Shown: in pieces, positions 18,265 to 26,683 of the stretch
Numbering within the stretch: the first letter of the stretch is position 1
How the letters are laid out: each line of letters opens with the position of its first letter
NCBI RefSeq assembly: GCF_003318255.1
Contig: NZ_QOCF01000014.1
Location: 372,001-436,000, forward strand
Source of the DNA: Ruegeria sp. A3M17
Lineage (GTDB): Bacteria > Pseudomonadota > Alphaproteobacteria > Rhodobacterales > Rhodobacteraceae
Length of the DNA stretch: 64,000 nucleotides
Direction of reading: 5' to 3'
The notes under the pieces: model-generated
Databases searched by the model: none
The model's input: the letters and a program-made list of their open reading frames with translations, nothing else
What the model was told of the DNA's origin: nothing
Translations under genes and position numbers: made by a program

Positions 18265-18288
18265 TGAACCTCAAAAATAGGCGGTTCA
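18265..18288. promoter_or_regulatory. Candidate BhcR operator
   Basis: Inverted repeat TGAACC-N12-GGTTCA, about 35 bp upstream of bhcR and 130 bp upstream of bhcA. IclR-type regulators bind such dyads. BhcR is known from Paracoccus to bind this promoter region and to respond to glyoxylate; the exact bases named here are my inference. Confidence 0.45.
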
Positions 18289-18322
18289 GAAATATTCTGG
18301 CGTTGAGCAAGGGAGTAAGGTG

Positions 18323-19144
18323 ATGGACAATCAGAAAAGACCGCGCGGCAGGCCCAAGTCTCTGTTCAAGGAAAGCTCGGCCGGGACTATGCAATCGCTG
18401 GATCGGGCGCTGGGCGTTCTGACCACAGTGGCCCGTCTGGAACGTGCAGCGCTCAGCGATCTGGCACGCGAGATCGATGTGCCGACGGCCACGACGCATC
18501 GCATTCTGGTGACCTTGCAGAAACACGGCTTTGTTGCATTCGACGACGAACGTCAGGAATGGATGATCGGGATCGAGGCGTACCGAACCGGCGCTTCGTT
18601 CCTGCGCCGCAACAGCGTGCTTGAAGTCGGGCGGCCAATCCTGAGACGTCTTATGCAGGACAGCGGTGAGACCGCCAACCTGGCGGTGCCGGATGGGTCC
18701 GAGGTGGTCTTTGTCGGGCAGGTCGAAACTCCGAACCCCATTCGCGCCTTTTTCCCGCCCGGGGCACGAACGCCGATGTATGCCTCTGGCACCGGCAAGG
18801 CGATCCTTGCCGCGATGACCGAAACGGGGTTGGCCAAAACGCTAGGGGCGATTGATCCGGTGGAATTCACCGCGAACACGCAGATACCTGGCGACGAACT
18901 ACAACAGGATCTTGCCAAGACCCGCACACGCGGCTGGTCGCATGACCGAGAAGAAAGATATCAGGGCATGTCCTGTATCGGCTCGGCGATTTTCAATGAC
19001 CGGGGGGAGCCATGTGCAGGGATCTCGGTATCGGGTCCGACCGCTCGGTTCGGAGGGGATCGTGCGCATGCGCTGGGTGAATTGGTTCTGGCCGCAGCGC
19101 GGGAAATCACCCACCTAAGCGGCGGTCAGATACCGAAACCCTGA
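18323..19144 (+). CDS. bhcR: IclR family regulator BhcR
   Basis: A 273-residue transcription factor controlling the beta-hydroxyaspartate cycle genes. A basic N-terminus (KRPRGRPKS, AT-hook-like) precedes the winged helix at about 28-80 (SDLAREIDVPTATTHRILVTL). The IclR effector domain follows, with AFFPPGARTPMYASGTGKAILAA and the C-terminal ISVSGPTARFG motif. A GTG directly before the ATG would add one residue; the ATG is better placed behind GGGAG. The gene ends 7 bp from the convergent rhomboid stop with no terminator between them. Confidence 0.92.
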   Translation: MDNQKRPRGRPKSLFKESSAGTMQSLDRALGVLTTVARLERAALSDLAREIDVPTATTHRILVTLQKHGFVAFDDERQEWMIGIEAYRTGASFLRRNSVLEVGRPILRRLMQDSGETANLAVPDGSEVVFVGQVETPNPIRAFFPPGARTPMYASGTGKAILAAMTETGLAKTLGAIDPVEFTANTQIPGDELQQDLAKTRTRGWSHDREERYQGMSCIGSAIFNDRGEPCAGISVSGPTARFGGDRAHALGELVLAAAREITHLSGGQIPKP

Positions 19145-19151
19145 TGTCCTG

Positions 19152-19895
19152 CTATCTGCGTGGTACACGTGGAATACGGGACTGAGTTAGCCTGTACTTG
19201 TGTTCCGGATGCGGCGGATGGCCGTGGGTGCGGCCCCAAAAATCAGTGCCGCCGCGCCGCAGCCAGATTGGGATGCACAAGATCAGCCCCACGAAAAAGC
19301 CGCCTGTATGCGCCCAATAGGCCACCCCGCCTTCGTCCGGGTTGCTAGCCAGACTGCCAAAGAATTGCATAGCCAACCAGACCCCCAGCATGACAAAGGC
19401 GGGTATTGTGAAAATGCGGAAATAGACGATGAGGATCAGCAGGATATCAACGCGGGCCTTGGGGAACAGCAGCAGGTATCCACCCATGACACCCGCAATC
19501 GCACCGGATGCCCCAATGGTCGGCACGACCGAGCCCGGCGCTGTGAAGACATGGATCAGACCCGCTCCGATCCCGGCGGCAATATAGAATAGCAGAAAGG
19601 GCAGGTGGCCCATTTCATCTTCTAGGTTGTCGCCGAAAATCCACAGGAACAGCATGTTTCCGGCCAGATGCATCCAACCGCCGTGCAGGAACATCGAGGT
19701 CACCAGCGTCTCAAACGCAAAACCGTCCGTGATCCGCACCGGGATGATCGCATAGTCGTAGTACAGCTGATTGATCAGCCGGGCATCGTTCATGATGCCC
19801 ACATAGCTGAGGAATATCAAGATATTGGCCGCCATCAGCAGATAGACGACATAGGGTGTTCGCCCCGAAGGGTTATGGTCGCGGATTGGAAACAT
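19152..19895 (-). CDS. Rhomboid family intramembrane serine protease
   Basis: A 247-residue polytopic inner-membrane protease. The catalytic dyad is visible: S130 in GASGAIAG and H196 in AHTGGF. The oxyanion-region motif GGWMHLAGNMLFLW (72-85, H76 and N80) also matches active rhomboids. About six helices are predicted, plus a C-terminal basic tail rich in His and Arg. It lies downstream of putA on the same strand. Its start codon sits only 5 nt after a 10-bp hairpin and shows no free ribosome site, so translation may be reduced or controlled. Confidence 0.92.
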   Translation of the reverse strand: MFPIRDHNPSGRTPYVVYLLMAANILIFLSYVGIMNDARLINQLYYDYAIIPVRITDGFAFETLVTSMFLHGGWMHLAGNMLFLWIFGDNLEDEMGHLPFLLFYIAAGIGAGLIHVFTAPGSVVPTIGASGAIAGVMGGYLLLFPKARVDILLILIVYFRIFTIPAFVMLGVWLAMQFFGSLASNPDEGGVAYWAHTGGFFVGLILCIPIWLRRGGTDFWGRTHGHPPHPEHKYRLTQSRIPRVPRR

Positions 19896-19900
19896 GAGGC

Positions 19901-19928
19901 GACGCTGGGCTTTTCCCGGCCCAGCGTC
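19901..19928 (-). terminator. Hairpin between putA and the rhomboid gene
   Basis: Perfect 10-bp repeat GACGCTGGGC / GCCCAGCGTC with an 8-nt loop, 9 nt past the putA stop and 5 nt before the rhomboid ATG. No T-run follows on the minus strand. It may end putA transcripts or mask the rhomboid ribosome site. Confidence 0.5.
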
Positions 19929-19937
19929 AAGGCATGC

Positions 19938-22900
19938 TTACGCCGCACCCCCCAGCAATGCGGCATTGCCGCCCGCGGCTGTTGTATCAACGCACAGGTG
20001 GCGCTCGGCCAGAACGCGTGCGCGGTCCGGAAGGCCGGGGATCAGCGGCAGGATCGGACCGTCCCGGCGGGCGAGGTGACGTTCCATCTCACGCGCTGTA
20101 TCGTCATCGCCCCACCAAAGAACGCCCGATATCCCGGTCACGTTTTCCAACCGATACAAGTCTAACGAACCGGTCGCCTGAATGGCCGTTCCCCCCAGCG
20201 CCTGAACGGCGTCGGCTTGCGCGCGCGCGGCCTCGGTTCCGGGTCCTATGCACAGCAATGGCGGGCGTGCGAATTCGCTCAACCGGTTGGATTCGCCTGT
20301 CGGGCCGGGCAGGGATTGGGTCTGCACCGACGCGGGCGTACCTTGAACACCGGGAAGTTCGCTCATCGGGCGTTCCCACTGTTTGTCGGACTGCTGCCGG
20401 TCCGGGGCGCAGAACCGGGTCATGTAGTTCGGCCCACCCGCCTTGGGGCCTGTGCCCGAAAGCCCCTCACCGCCGAATGGCTGAGATCCTACGATGGCGC
20501 CAATCTGGTTGCGGTTAACGTAGATATTGCCCGCATGCACCGCCTCGGTGATGTGTTGTACCCGGTCGTCAATGCGCGTGTGCAAGCCGAATGTCAGCCC
20601 GTATCCGGTTGCGTTAATGTCGGCGATCACCTGATCAATCTCAGTTGCCTTGAAGCGAACGACATGCAGGACAGGGCCAAAGATCTCACGCTTCAGTGCG
20701 GAAATGCCGGGTATCTCAATAAGTGTTGGGGCGATGAATGTCCCTTCCGGCGGTATAGGCGTGTCCTTTAAAACGCGCCCATCCGCGCGGGCATTGGCGA
20801 CGTGGTCTGCGATGCCCCGGCGCGCCGTCTCGTCAATAACCGGTCCGCAATCGGTTGAGATCAGCCACGGATCACCAACTTGCAGGACATCCATTGCACC
20901 GGTTAGCATTGTCAGCAAATCGTCGGCGATATCTTCCTGGACATAGAGGCACCGCAAGGCAGAACACCGCTGCCCGGCAGATTGAAACGCACTTTCGATG
21001 ATGGACTGAACGGCCTGTTCAGGCAGGGCAGTGCTGTCCACGATCATCGCGTTCAACCCGCCTGTCTCGGCGATAAGGGGCGTACCGGGGCGCAGGCTAT
21101 CGGCCATGGTTGCGCGTATTTTCAAAGCAGTCGCCGTCGATCCGGTAAACGCCACGCCGGAAACGCGCGGGTCAGAAGTCAACGCCGCACCAACGGACGG
21201 GCCGCCGGGCAATAATTGCAGCACATCGCGGGGAACGCCGGCCTCGTGCAGCATTTGAACGGCCCGATGTGCGATCAGTGGCGTTTGCGGTGCGGGCTTG
21301 GCCAGAACTGCGTTGCCTGTGGCCAAGGCTGCTGAAATCTGGCCTGTGAAGATAGCGAGCGGGAAGTTCCACGGGCTGATGCAGGTGAAAATACCAGCTG
21401 GTTGCGCATCTGGAATGTTCGCAGCGTAGTAGCGCAGGAAATCGACCGCCTCACGCAGTTCAGCAACGGCATCGGGCAGGGACTTACCTGCCTCGCGCGC
21501 GAGCAAGGCGAAAAGCTCGCCAAAATGAGCCTCATATAGATCGGCAGCAGTATTCAAGATACGCGACCGTTCTGCTGGTGATGCCTGCCACGGTGTCGCG
21601 GATTTCAAGGCAAGCTCGACATCCTCGGCGCTGGCGGGGGCGATTGCTCCGGGGCGATCCTGCGGTTGGGCTGGATTGGTGACCGGTTGGTCCTGTTCCG
21701 GGCTTGCATCGCCGGACAGCAGCGGCTGCGCATACCAGTGGTGCGCCCGGAAAGCATCCCGCGCGGCGTCGATCTTGTCCAATGTCGGGGTGTGATGAAG
21801 GTCGAAGCCCTTCGAATTGACGCGTTCGGGTTGGAACAGGTCCGGCCCGGTTGGCAGCGGTCGTACTTGATCCACAATGGTCAGGAACGGATCAGCGGCG
21901 ACCTCTTCCGGCGGAACGTTCTCGTCTACAATCTGGTTGACGAATGATGAGTTTGCACCGTTCTCCAACAGACGCCGCACCAGATAGGCCAGCAGATCGC
22001 GATGCGCCCCGACCGGCGCATAGATCCGGCACCTTGTGTTGTTTTGATCTTTGACAAGCTGGTGCAGGGTTTCTCCCATCCCGTGCAGGCGCTGGAACTC
22101 GAACGGTTGACCATCGGCCATGTGAAGGATTGCGCTGACCGTATGGGCGTTGTGGGTGGCAAATTGCGGGTAAATTCGATCGGTCATACCCAGCAGTTTG
22201 CGCGCATTCGAGATGTAAGAAATATCCGTGGCCGCCTTGCGGGTGAATACGGGAAAGCCATCGATGCCTTCGACCTGAGCTCGTTTGACCTCGGTATCCC
22301 AGTAGGCACCTTTAACCAAGCGAACCATCAGCTTTCGGTCATAACGCCCGGCCATGTCATACAGTGTGTCCAGCACGATCCCGGCACGCGGGCCATACGC
22401 CTGAACGACGATACCCAGGCCGTCCCAGCCATCCAGGGCCGGTTCGGCCAACACCGCCTCGATCACCTGCAGAGACAAGGACAGACGATCCGCTTCTTCG
22501 GCGTCCACATTCAGACCCATGCCTGCCGCCTTGGCCAAAAGGGCCAAAGCCTGCATCCGGGGCACCAGTTCTTCCATGACTTCTGCTTCTTGCGCCAGCT
22601 CATAGCGTGGATGCAGCGCCGACAGCTTGACGGAAATCCCCGGATTGGCCCAGATATCGTCGTGAATGCAGGCTTCGGCGATTGCTGCAATCGCCCGTGA
22701 GTAGGACAGGTGATAGCCGGCGGCATCGGCCTCGGTTCGCGCCGCCTCTCCCAGCATGTCGTAGGAATAGGTGTAACCCTTTGCCTCCATCCCGCTGGCG
22801 CGATCCATGGCGGATTTGATGGTCTCGCCCAGGACAAACTGGCGTCCCATCTCCTTCATCGCGCGCCCGACGGCCGTGCGGATCACGGGTTCGCCCAGCC

Positions 22901-23339
22901 GTTTGATCGCACCGCGCAAAACACCGACCGGAGAGGTCTTGTCTTCATCCAGCACCTTGCCTGTCAGCATCAGGGCCCACGTGGACGCATTGACCAGCGA
23001 CGATGAGGACTGACCCAGATGCTTGCCCCAATCCGACGGGGCGATCTTGTCTTCAATCAGCGCGTCGATCGTGTCGGCGTCTGGTACGCGCAGCAGCGCC
23101 TCGGCCAGACACATCAACGCGATGCCTTCGTCGGTGGACAGGCCATATTCGGCCAGGAACACTTCCATCATACCCGGTGAGGTGCTGGACCTGATGTCAC
23201 GCACCAATTGCGCCGCAGCCGCGCAGATCGCGGCGCGGTCGGCTCCGCTCAGATCTGCATCCACGATCAGCGCGTAAAGAATTTCCGACGGATTGGCATA
23301 GGTTTTGCCATCAATTCGGGTGCGTAGGCTGTGTGACAT
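19938..23339 (-). CDS. putA: Bifunctional proline dehydrogenase / glutamate-semialdehyde dehydrogenase PutA
   Basis: A 1133-residue enzyme that oxidises proline to glutamate in two steps with substrate channelling. The FAD-dependent proline dehydrogenase barrel covers about 140-450 (VRLVKGAYWDTE, YLVRRLLENGANSSF). The NAD-dependent aldehyde dehydrogenase covers about 520-990, with the catalytic Glu in LIAETGGLNAMIV and the nucleophile Cys in SAGQRCSALRC. Conserved PFGGEGLSGTGPKAGGP follows, then a C-terminal domain. No N-terminal ribbon-helix-helix DNA-binding domain is present, so it is not a self-regulator; the divergent Lrp-type gene takes that role. CCGGAGGATAC precedes the ATG. Confidence 0.96.
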   Translation of the reverse strand: MSHSLRTRIDGKTYANPSEILYALIVDADLSGADRAAICAAAAQLVRDIRSSTSPGMMEVFLAEYGLSTDEGIALMCLAEALLRVPDADTIDALIEDKIAPSDWGKHLGQSSSSLVNASTWALMLTGKVLDEDKTSPVGVLRGAIKRLGEPVIRTAVGRAMKEMGRQFVLGETIKSAMDRASGMEAKGYTYSYDMLGEAARTEADAAGYHLSYSRAIAAIAEACIHDDIWANPGISVKLSALHPRYELAQEAEVMEELVPRMQALALLAKAAGMGLNVDAEEADRLSLSLQVIEAVLAEPALDGWDGLGIVVQAYGPRAGIVLDTLYDMAGRYDRKLMVRLVKGAYWDTEVKRAQVEGIDGFPVFTRKAATDISYISNARKLLGMTDRIYPQFATHNAHTVSAILHMADGQPFEFQRLHGMGETLHQLVKDQNNTRCRIYAPVGAHRDLLAYLVRRLLENGANSSFVNQIVDENVPPEEVAADPFLTIVDQVRPLPTGPDLFQPERVNSKGFDLHHTPTLDKIDAARDAFRAHHWYAQPLLSGDASPEQDQPVTNPAQPQDRPGAIAPASAEDVELALKSATPWQASPAERSRILNTAADLYEAHFGELFALLAREAGKSLPDAVAELREAVDFLRYYAANIPDAQPAGIFTCISPWNFPLAIFTGQISAALATGNAVLAKPAPQTPLIAHRAVQMLHEAGVPRDVLQLLPGGPSVGAALTSDPRVSGVAFTGSTATALKIRATMADSLRPGTPLIAETGGLNAMIVDSTALPEQAVQSIIESAFQSAGQRCSALRCLYVQEDIADDLLTMLTGAMDVLQVGDPWLISTDCGPVIDETARRGIADHVANARADGRVLKDTPIPPEGTFIAPTLIEIPGISALKREIFGPVLHVVRFKATEIDQVIADINATGYGLTFGLHTRIDDRVQHITEAVHAGNIYVNRNQIGAIVGSQPFGGEGLSGTGPKAGGPNYMTRFCAPDRQQSDKQWERPMSELPGVQGTPASVQTQSLPGPTGESNRLSEFARPPLLCIGPGTEAARAQADAVQALGGTAIQATGSLDLYRLENVTGISGVLWWGDDDTAREMERHLARRDGPILPLIPGLPDRARVLAERHLCVDTTAAGGNAALLGGAA

Positions 23340-23441
23340 GTATCCTCCGGTCTTTTGAGTAATATAGTGTCGATTTTTCGGGACGATTGCCTTAGTTTTG
23401 TCTCTGGTCGGGCGATCAGCCTGTTTTTTGAGGTTCTTGCG

Positions 23442-23930
23442 ATGCAAAAAGACTTTCCGGGGCTGGATCGGTTTGACAGATCAATTCTGGCGATTCTGGC
23501 CGAGGACGGTCGGATCCCCATCGCCGATCTCGCGCGGCGTATCGGGCTTTCGAAATCGCCAACTCAAGCACGTGTGAAGAGACTTGAGGCCGATGGCATC
23601 ATTACCGGATATCGTGCTTTGCTGGACCCCATTCGCCTTGGTTTGGACCACGTAGCCTTTGTCGAAGTCCGATTGACCGACACGCGCGAGAAAGCCTTAT
23701 CAGAGTTTAACATCGCCGTTCGTAAAGTGCCCGAGATCGAACAAGCCCATATGATTGCGTCGAATTTTGACTATCTTCTGAAAATTCGCACCGGGTCTAT
23801 GTCGGAATACCGCGCGGTTCTGGCTGAAAAGATCTCATCATTGCCGCATGTCGCCAGTACTTCGACCTTTGTCGCGATGGAGGCTGTGAAAGAGACCGGG
23901 ATGTCTGGGGCCTTGGATGCGATGGGTTGA
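23442..23930 (+). CDS. putR: Lrp/AsnC family regulator, PutR-like
   Basis: A 162-residue feast/famine regulator. The helix-turn-helix is at about 12-58 (FDRSILAILAEDGRIPIADLARRIGLSKS is its start, read here in part) and the RAM ligand domain at about 75-150. It is divergent from putA with about 100 bp between starts; in alphaproteobacteria PutR activates putA in response to proline. The ATG at 23442 has a TTGAGG ribosome site; an in-frame start 87 bp upstream is rejected since it adds unrelated sequence. Confidence 0.9.
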   Translation: MQKDFPGLDRFDRSILAILAEDGRIPIADLARRIGLSKSPTQARVKRLEADGIITGYRALLDPIRLGLDHVAFVEVRLTDTREKALSEFNIAVRKVPEIEQAHMIASNFDYLLKIRTGSMSEYRAVLAEKISSLPHVASTSTFVAMEAVKETGMSGALDAMG

Positions 23931-23960
23931 CGAACACGTTGCACGCGTCACCATTGGCGC

Positions 23961-24527
23961 ATGAAACGCTTTGCTTACGCCTCAATTTTCTACGCTGCGA
24001 CCGTTTTTTCGGCCAATGCGCAGGACTGCCCTGTCGCGCCAGACCATTCCACAGATGTATCGGCGGTTCTGGAACAGATACAGAGCGCTGAAACCGAACA
24101 GTCCGCTCGTGCACTGTCCGGTCAGTTATGGGAGTTCTGGACCGATGCCCCGGACGAAAGCGCGCAGGCTGTTCTGGATCGTGGCATGACACGTCGAAAT
24201 GCGTGGGACTTGCTGGGCGCGATTGAAGATTTTGACAAGTTGGTTGCGTATTGCCCGTCCTACGCCGAAGGGTACAACCAACGGGCCTTTGCCCACTACC
24301 TTCGCCAGGACTTTCAATCTGCCCTGCCCGATCTGGACAAGGCAATCGAGTTGTCGCCCAACCATGTCGCCGCGATCAGTGGCCGTGCGCTGACTTTGTT
24401 AGGGCTTCAACGCGTTGATGAAGCGCGTGAGGCGTTGTCCCAGGCTTTGGAACTGAACCCTTGGCTATCGGAACGCCATCTCATGGCTCCGGGCGGACCG
24501 CTTGCAGTGCCGGGTGAGGATATCTGA
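23961..24527 (+). CDS. Secreted tetratricopeptide repeat protein
   Basis: A 188-residue protein with a Sec signal peptide of about 20 residues ending in ANAQ. At least two to three TPR-type helical repeats lie between about 75 and 165 (AIEDFDKLVAYCPSYAEGYNQ, then DLDKAIELSPNHVAAISGRA and EALSQALELNPWL). TPRs mediate protein contacts; the partner is unknown. The gene lies 30 bp downstream of putR with a poor ribosome site, so it may be read from the putR transcript. It converges on phoX. Confidence 0.78.
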   Translation: MKRFAYASIFYAATVFSANAQDCPVAPDHSTDVSAVLEQIQSAETEQSARALSGQLWEFWTDAPDESAQAVLDRGMTRRNAWDLLGAIEDFDKLVAYCPSYAEGYNQRAFAHYLRQDFQSALPDLDKAIELSPNHVAAISGRALTLLGLQRVDEAREALSQALELNPWLSERHLMAPGGPLAVPGEDI

Positions 24528-24535
24528 AACACAAC

Positions 24536-24560
24536 GCCCCCGAACTGGAAGGTCGGGGGC
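24536..24560. terminator. Hairpin between the TPR gene and phoX
   Basis: Eight-bp repeat GCCCCCGA / TCGGGGGC with a 9-nt loop between convergent stop codons. No T-run on either strand, so it is a probable but not certain terminator. Confidence 0.5.
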
Positions 24561-24578
24561 GAAGTGATTGATAAGGGA

Positions 24579-26468
24579 TTAGCCGACCAGTCCGTTATCG
24601 GTGCGCTTGATGGCGATAACCGATGATCTTGGCGTTCCGCCGTCCGGCCAGTTGCTGCCGGGGTGCTGAATGCCGACAAACATGGTGCGCAGATCGCCGG
24701 ACCAGGCCAGACCGGTGACCTCACAGCCGTTCGGGCCGGTCATGAAACGCGCGATCTCGCCGGTGATCGGATCCCCAACCAGCATCTGGTTGTTGCCGTT
24801 GCCTGCGAAGCCTCCTTCGTTGTCGTCATTGCCGTCCGTCTGGATCCAGATCAACCCGGTCGAGTCTATCACCATGCCATCGGGCGAATTGAACAGGTTG
24901 CCCTCATTCACATTGGCCGAACCGGCGCGATCATCCGAATGTACCGTCGGATTGCCCGCCATCACATACAGATCCCAATCGAACCCTTCGGCGGCGTGGT
25001 CGTCATTTGCGGGGCGCCAGCGCACGATCTGACCGTATTTGTTGGCCTCGCGCGGGTTGGGGGCGTTGACCGAAGTGTCATCACCCCCCGCGTTTGGTTT
25101 AACACCACGGTTCTTGTTGTTGGTCAGGCAGCAATAGGCCTCAACCGCTACGGGGCTGGAAGCCACCCATTCAGGGCGGTCCATCGTGGTGCCGCCAGCT
25201 TTTGAGGCGGCCATGCGGGTGAAGATCGTGATCTCAGCCGCATCCATGCCTGTGGTTTCCGGCGTCAGAGCCAGCCATTCGCCTTTCATGTCCTCGTTGA
25301 ACTTGGCCACGTACAGCGTGCCGTCGTTCAGCAGGCCCTCGGTTTCACCTCCCGGTTGGTAGGTGCCGTTCGACACAAACTTATACAGGTACTCGCCCCG
25401 CTCGTCGTCGCCCATGTAAACAACCACGCGGCCATCTGCGGCCAGAGTGACCTCGGCGTTCTCGTGCTTGAAACGACCCAGTCCGGTGTGCTTGACCGGC
25501 GTGCTGTCGGGCTTAGTCGGGTCGATTTCGACGATCCAGCCCGCACGGTGCGGCTCATTCGGGTTTTTTGACGTGTCGAAACGTGGATCGAACAGCTCAT
25601 ACCCGTTCCAGCTTTCGGCCTTGACGCCATAGCGTTTGAACCCATCTGCAACCTTCTGGTCGTAGCTGGCGTTTTCGTCGCTGGAGCCGAAGTAGCCGTT
25701 AAAGTTCTCTTCGCAGGTCAGGTAGGTGCCCCACGGCGTTTTCCCGGCTCCGCAGTTGTTCATGGTGCCCAGCGACGTTGTGCCGGTCGGGTCGGCTTGG
25801 GTCTTCATCAGGTCGTGACCAGCGGCGGGGCCTACGATCTTCATTGGCGTATTGTGGTGGATACGGCGGTTGAAGGGGCTGTCTTTGACAACCGACCAGC
25901 CATCTGGGCTTTCGGTGATATCCATCACGGTCACGCCCTGAATGTTCTGAAGTTTCAAAACGTCCTCGGCGCTGGCCGGAACACCTTCCTGCGCGGCGGG
26001 CATGTTGATCTTGCGGTTCGGATATTCGTGGTTGATCGCGATCAGCTCATGACCCTGGAACGAGAATGTCTCCATCCCGTCGGTGTTTTCGCCGAAGATG
26101 CGGTCCGATTTTTCAACTGGGCCACCATCGGTGATGTCGTAGCCGTCGGCATCGGAAAACAGCGGGTCGCCCCAGCGGGTCATAACCTTCCACTCATAGC
26201 CTTCCGGCACGTGAACGGTGCCGTCGGTCTGGGCAGCGATCGGCGTGAAGGCAAAGCGCGAGGCTGTGACAGCGTGTGCGGCAGTTGAACCCATCAGGCC
26301 TGCACCCATCGCGGCGGCACCCGAGCCAAAGGCCACTACACTAGCCAGAAAGCCACGGCGCGAGATGGCGTTTTCGACGACGCGATCAAAATCGTTTTCC
26401 TCGGGGCGGGGGAAATGCAGCTCATCCCAATCGTCGGCGGACAGGGTGGTGGTATCAACGTCTTTCAT
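24579..26468 (-). CDS. phoX: PhoX family alkaline phosphatase
   Basis: A 629-residue exported phosphatase of the PhoX (DUF839) family, which uses Ca2+ and Fe to release phosphate from organic monoesters outside the cell. It is the commonest alkaline phosphatase in marine bacteria. A twin-arginine signal is at residues 36-65 (SRRGFLAS, hydrophobic Ala/Gly stretch, AHA), with an unusually long 35-residue acidic leader before it. The family motifs INHEYPN, NNCGAGKTPWGTYLTCEENFNGY, GRFKHENAEV and YMGDDERGEYLYKF hold metal and substrate ligands. CAGGAG lies ahead of the ATG. A Pho-box-like site lies about 55-72 bp upstream. Confidence 0.93.
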   Translation of the reverse strand: MKDVDTTTLSADDWDELHFPRPEENDFDRVVENAISRRGFLASVVAFGSGAAAMGAGLMGSTAAHAVTASRFAFTPIAAQTDGTVHVPEGYEWKVMTRWGDPLFSDADGYDITDGGPVEKSDRIFGENTDGMETFSFQGHELIAINHEYPNRKINMPAAQEGVPASAEDVLKLQNIQGVTVMDITESPDGWSVVKDSPFNRRIHHNTPMKIVGPAAGHDLMKTQADPTGTTSLGTMNNCGAGKTPWGTYLTCEENFNGYFGSSDENASYDQKVADGFKRYGVKAESWNGYELFDPRFDTSKNPNEPHRAGWIVEIDPTKPDSTPVKHTGLGRFKHENAEVTLAADGRVVVYMGDDERGEYLYKFVSNGTYQPGGETEGLLNDGTLYVAKFNEDMKGEWLALTPETTGMDAAEITIFTRMAASKAGGTTMDRPEWVASSPVAVEAYCCLTNNKNRGVKPNAGGDDTSVNAPNPREANKYGQIVRWRPANDDHAAEGFDWDLYVMAGNPTVHSDDRAGSANVNEGNLFNSPDGMVIDSTGLIWIQTDGNDDNEGGFAGNGNNQMLVGDPITGEIARFMTGPNGCEVTGLAWSGDLRTMFVGIQHPGSNWPDGGTPRSSVIAIKRTDNGLVG

Positions 26469-26522
26469 GAATGGCTCCTGGCTGTCTTAGAGTAGTCGAT
26501 GAAAGGCATGTAGGGTGACTTT

Positions 26523-26540
26523 GTGACATGTTCTTAACAA
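26523..26540 (-). promoter_or_regulatory. Candidate Pho box upstream of phoX
   Basis: On the minus strand the site reads TTGTTAA-GAAC-ATGTCAC, two 7-bp units 11 bp apart, resembling the PhoB consensus CTGTCAT-N4-CTGTCAT. The second unit fits well and the first poorly. It lies 55-72 bp upstream of the phoX start. Confidence 0.35.
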
Positions 26541-26570
26541 CATTATTAGTGACTTCACTTAGCCCCGAAG

Positions 26571-26618
26571 AAAAAGCCAATCGGCTGGCGAAAGCAAACC
26601 AAAGCTATCTGCCAGCCG
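26571..26618 (-). terminator. Likely terminator of the amino-sugar ABC operon
   Basis: On the minus strand an 8-bp stem CGGCTGGC / GCCAGCCG, with a long loop, is followed by a small AGCC-GATT-GGCT hairpin and then TTTTTC. It lies about 65 nt past the stop of the ABC ATPase gene. Confidence 0.55.
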
Positions 26619-26683
26619 CGCTTGTTATCTTGGTAAAATGTAGCTGCGACGATCAGGCTGGGTGATCCCAGCGGTATGCCGGT

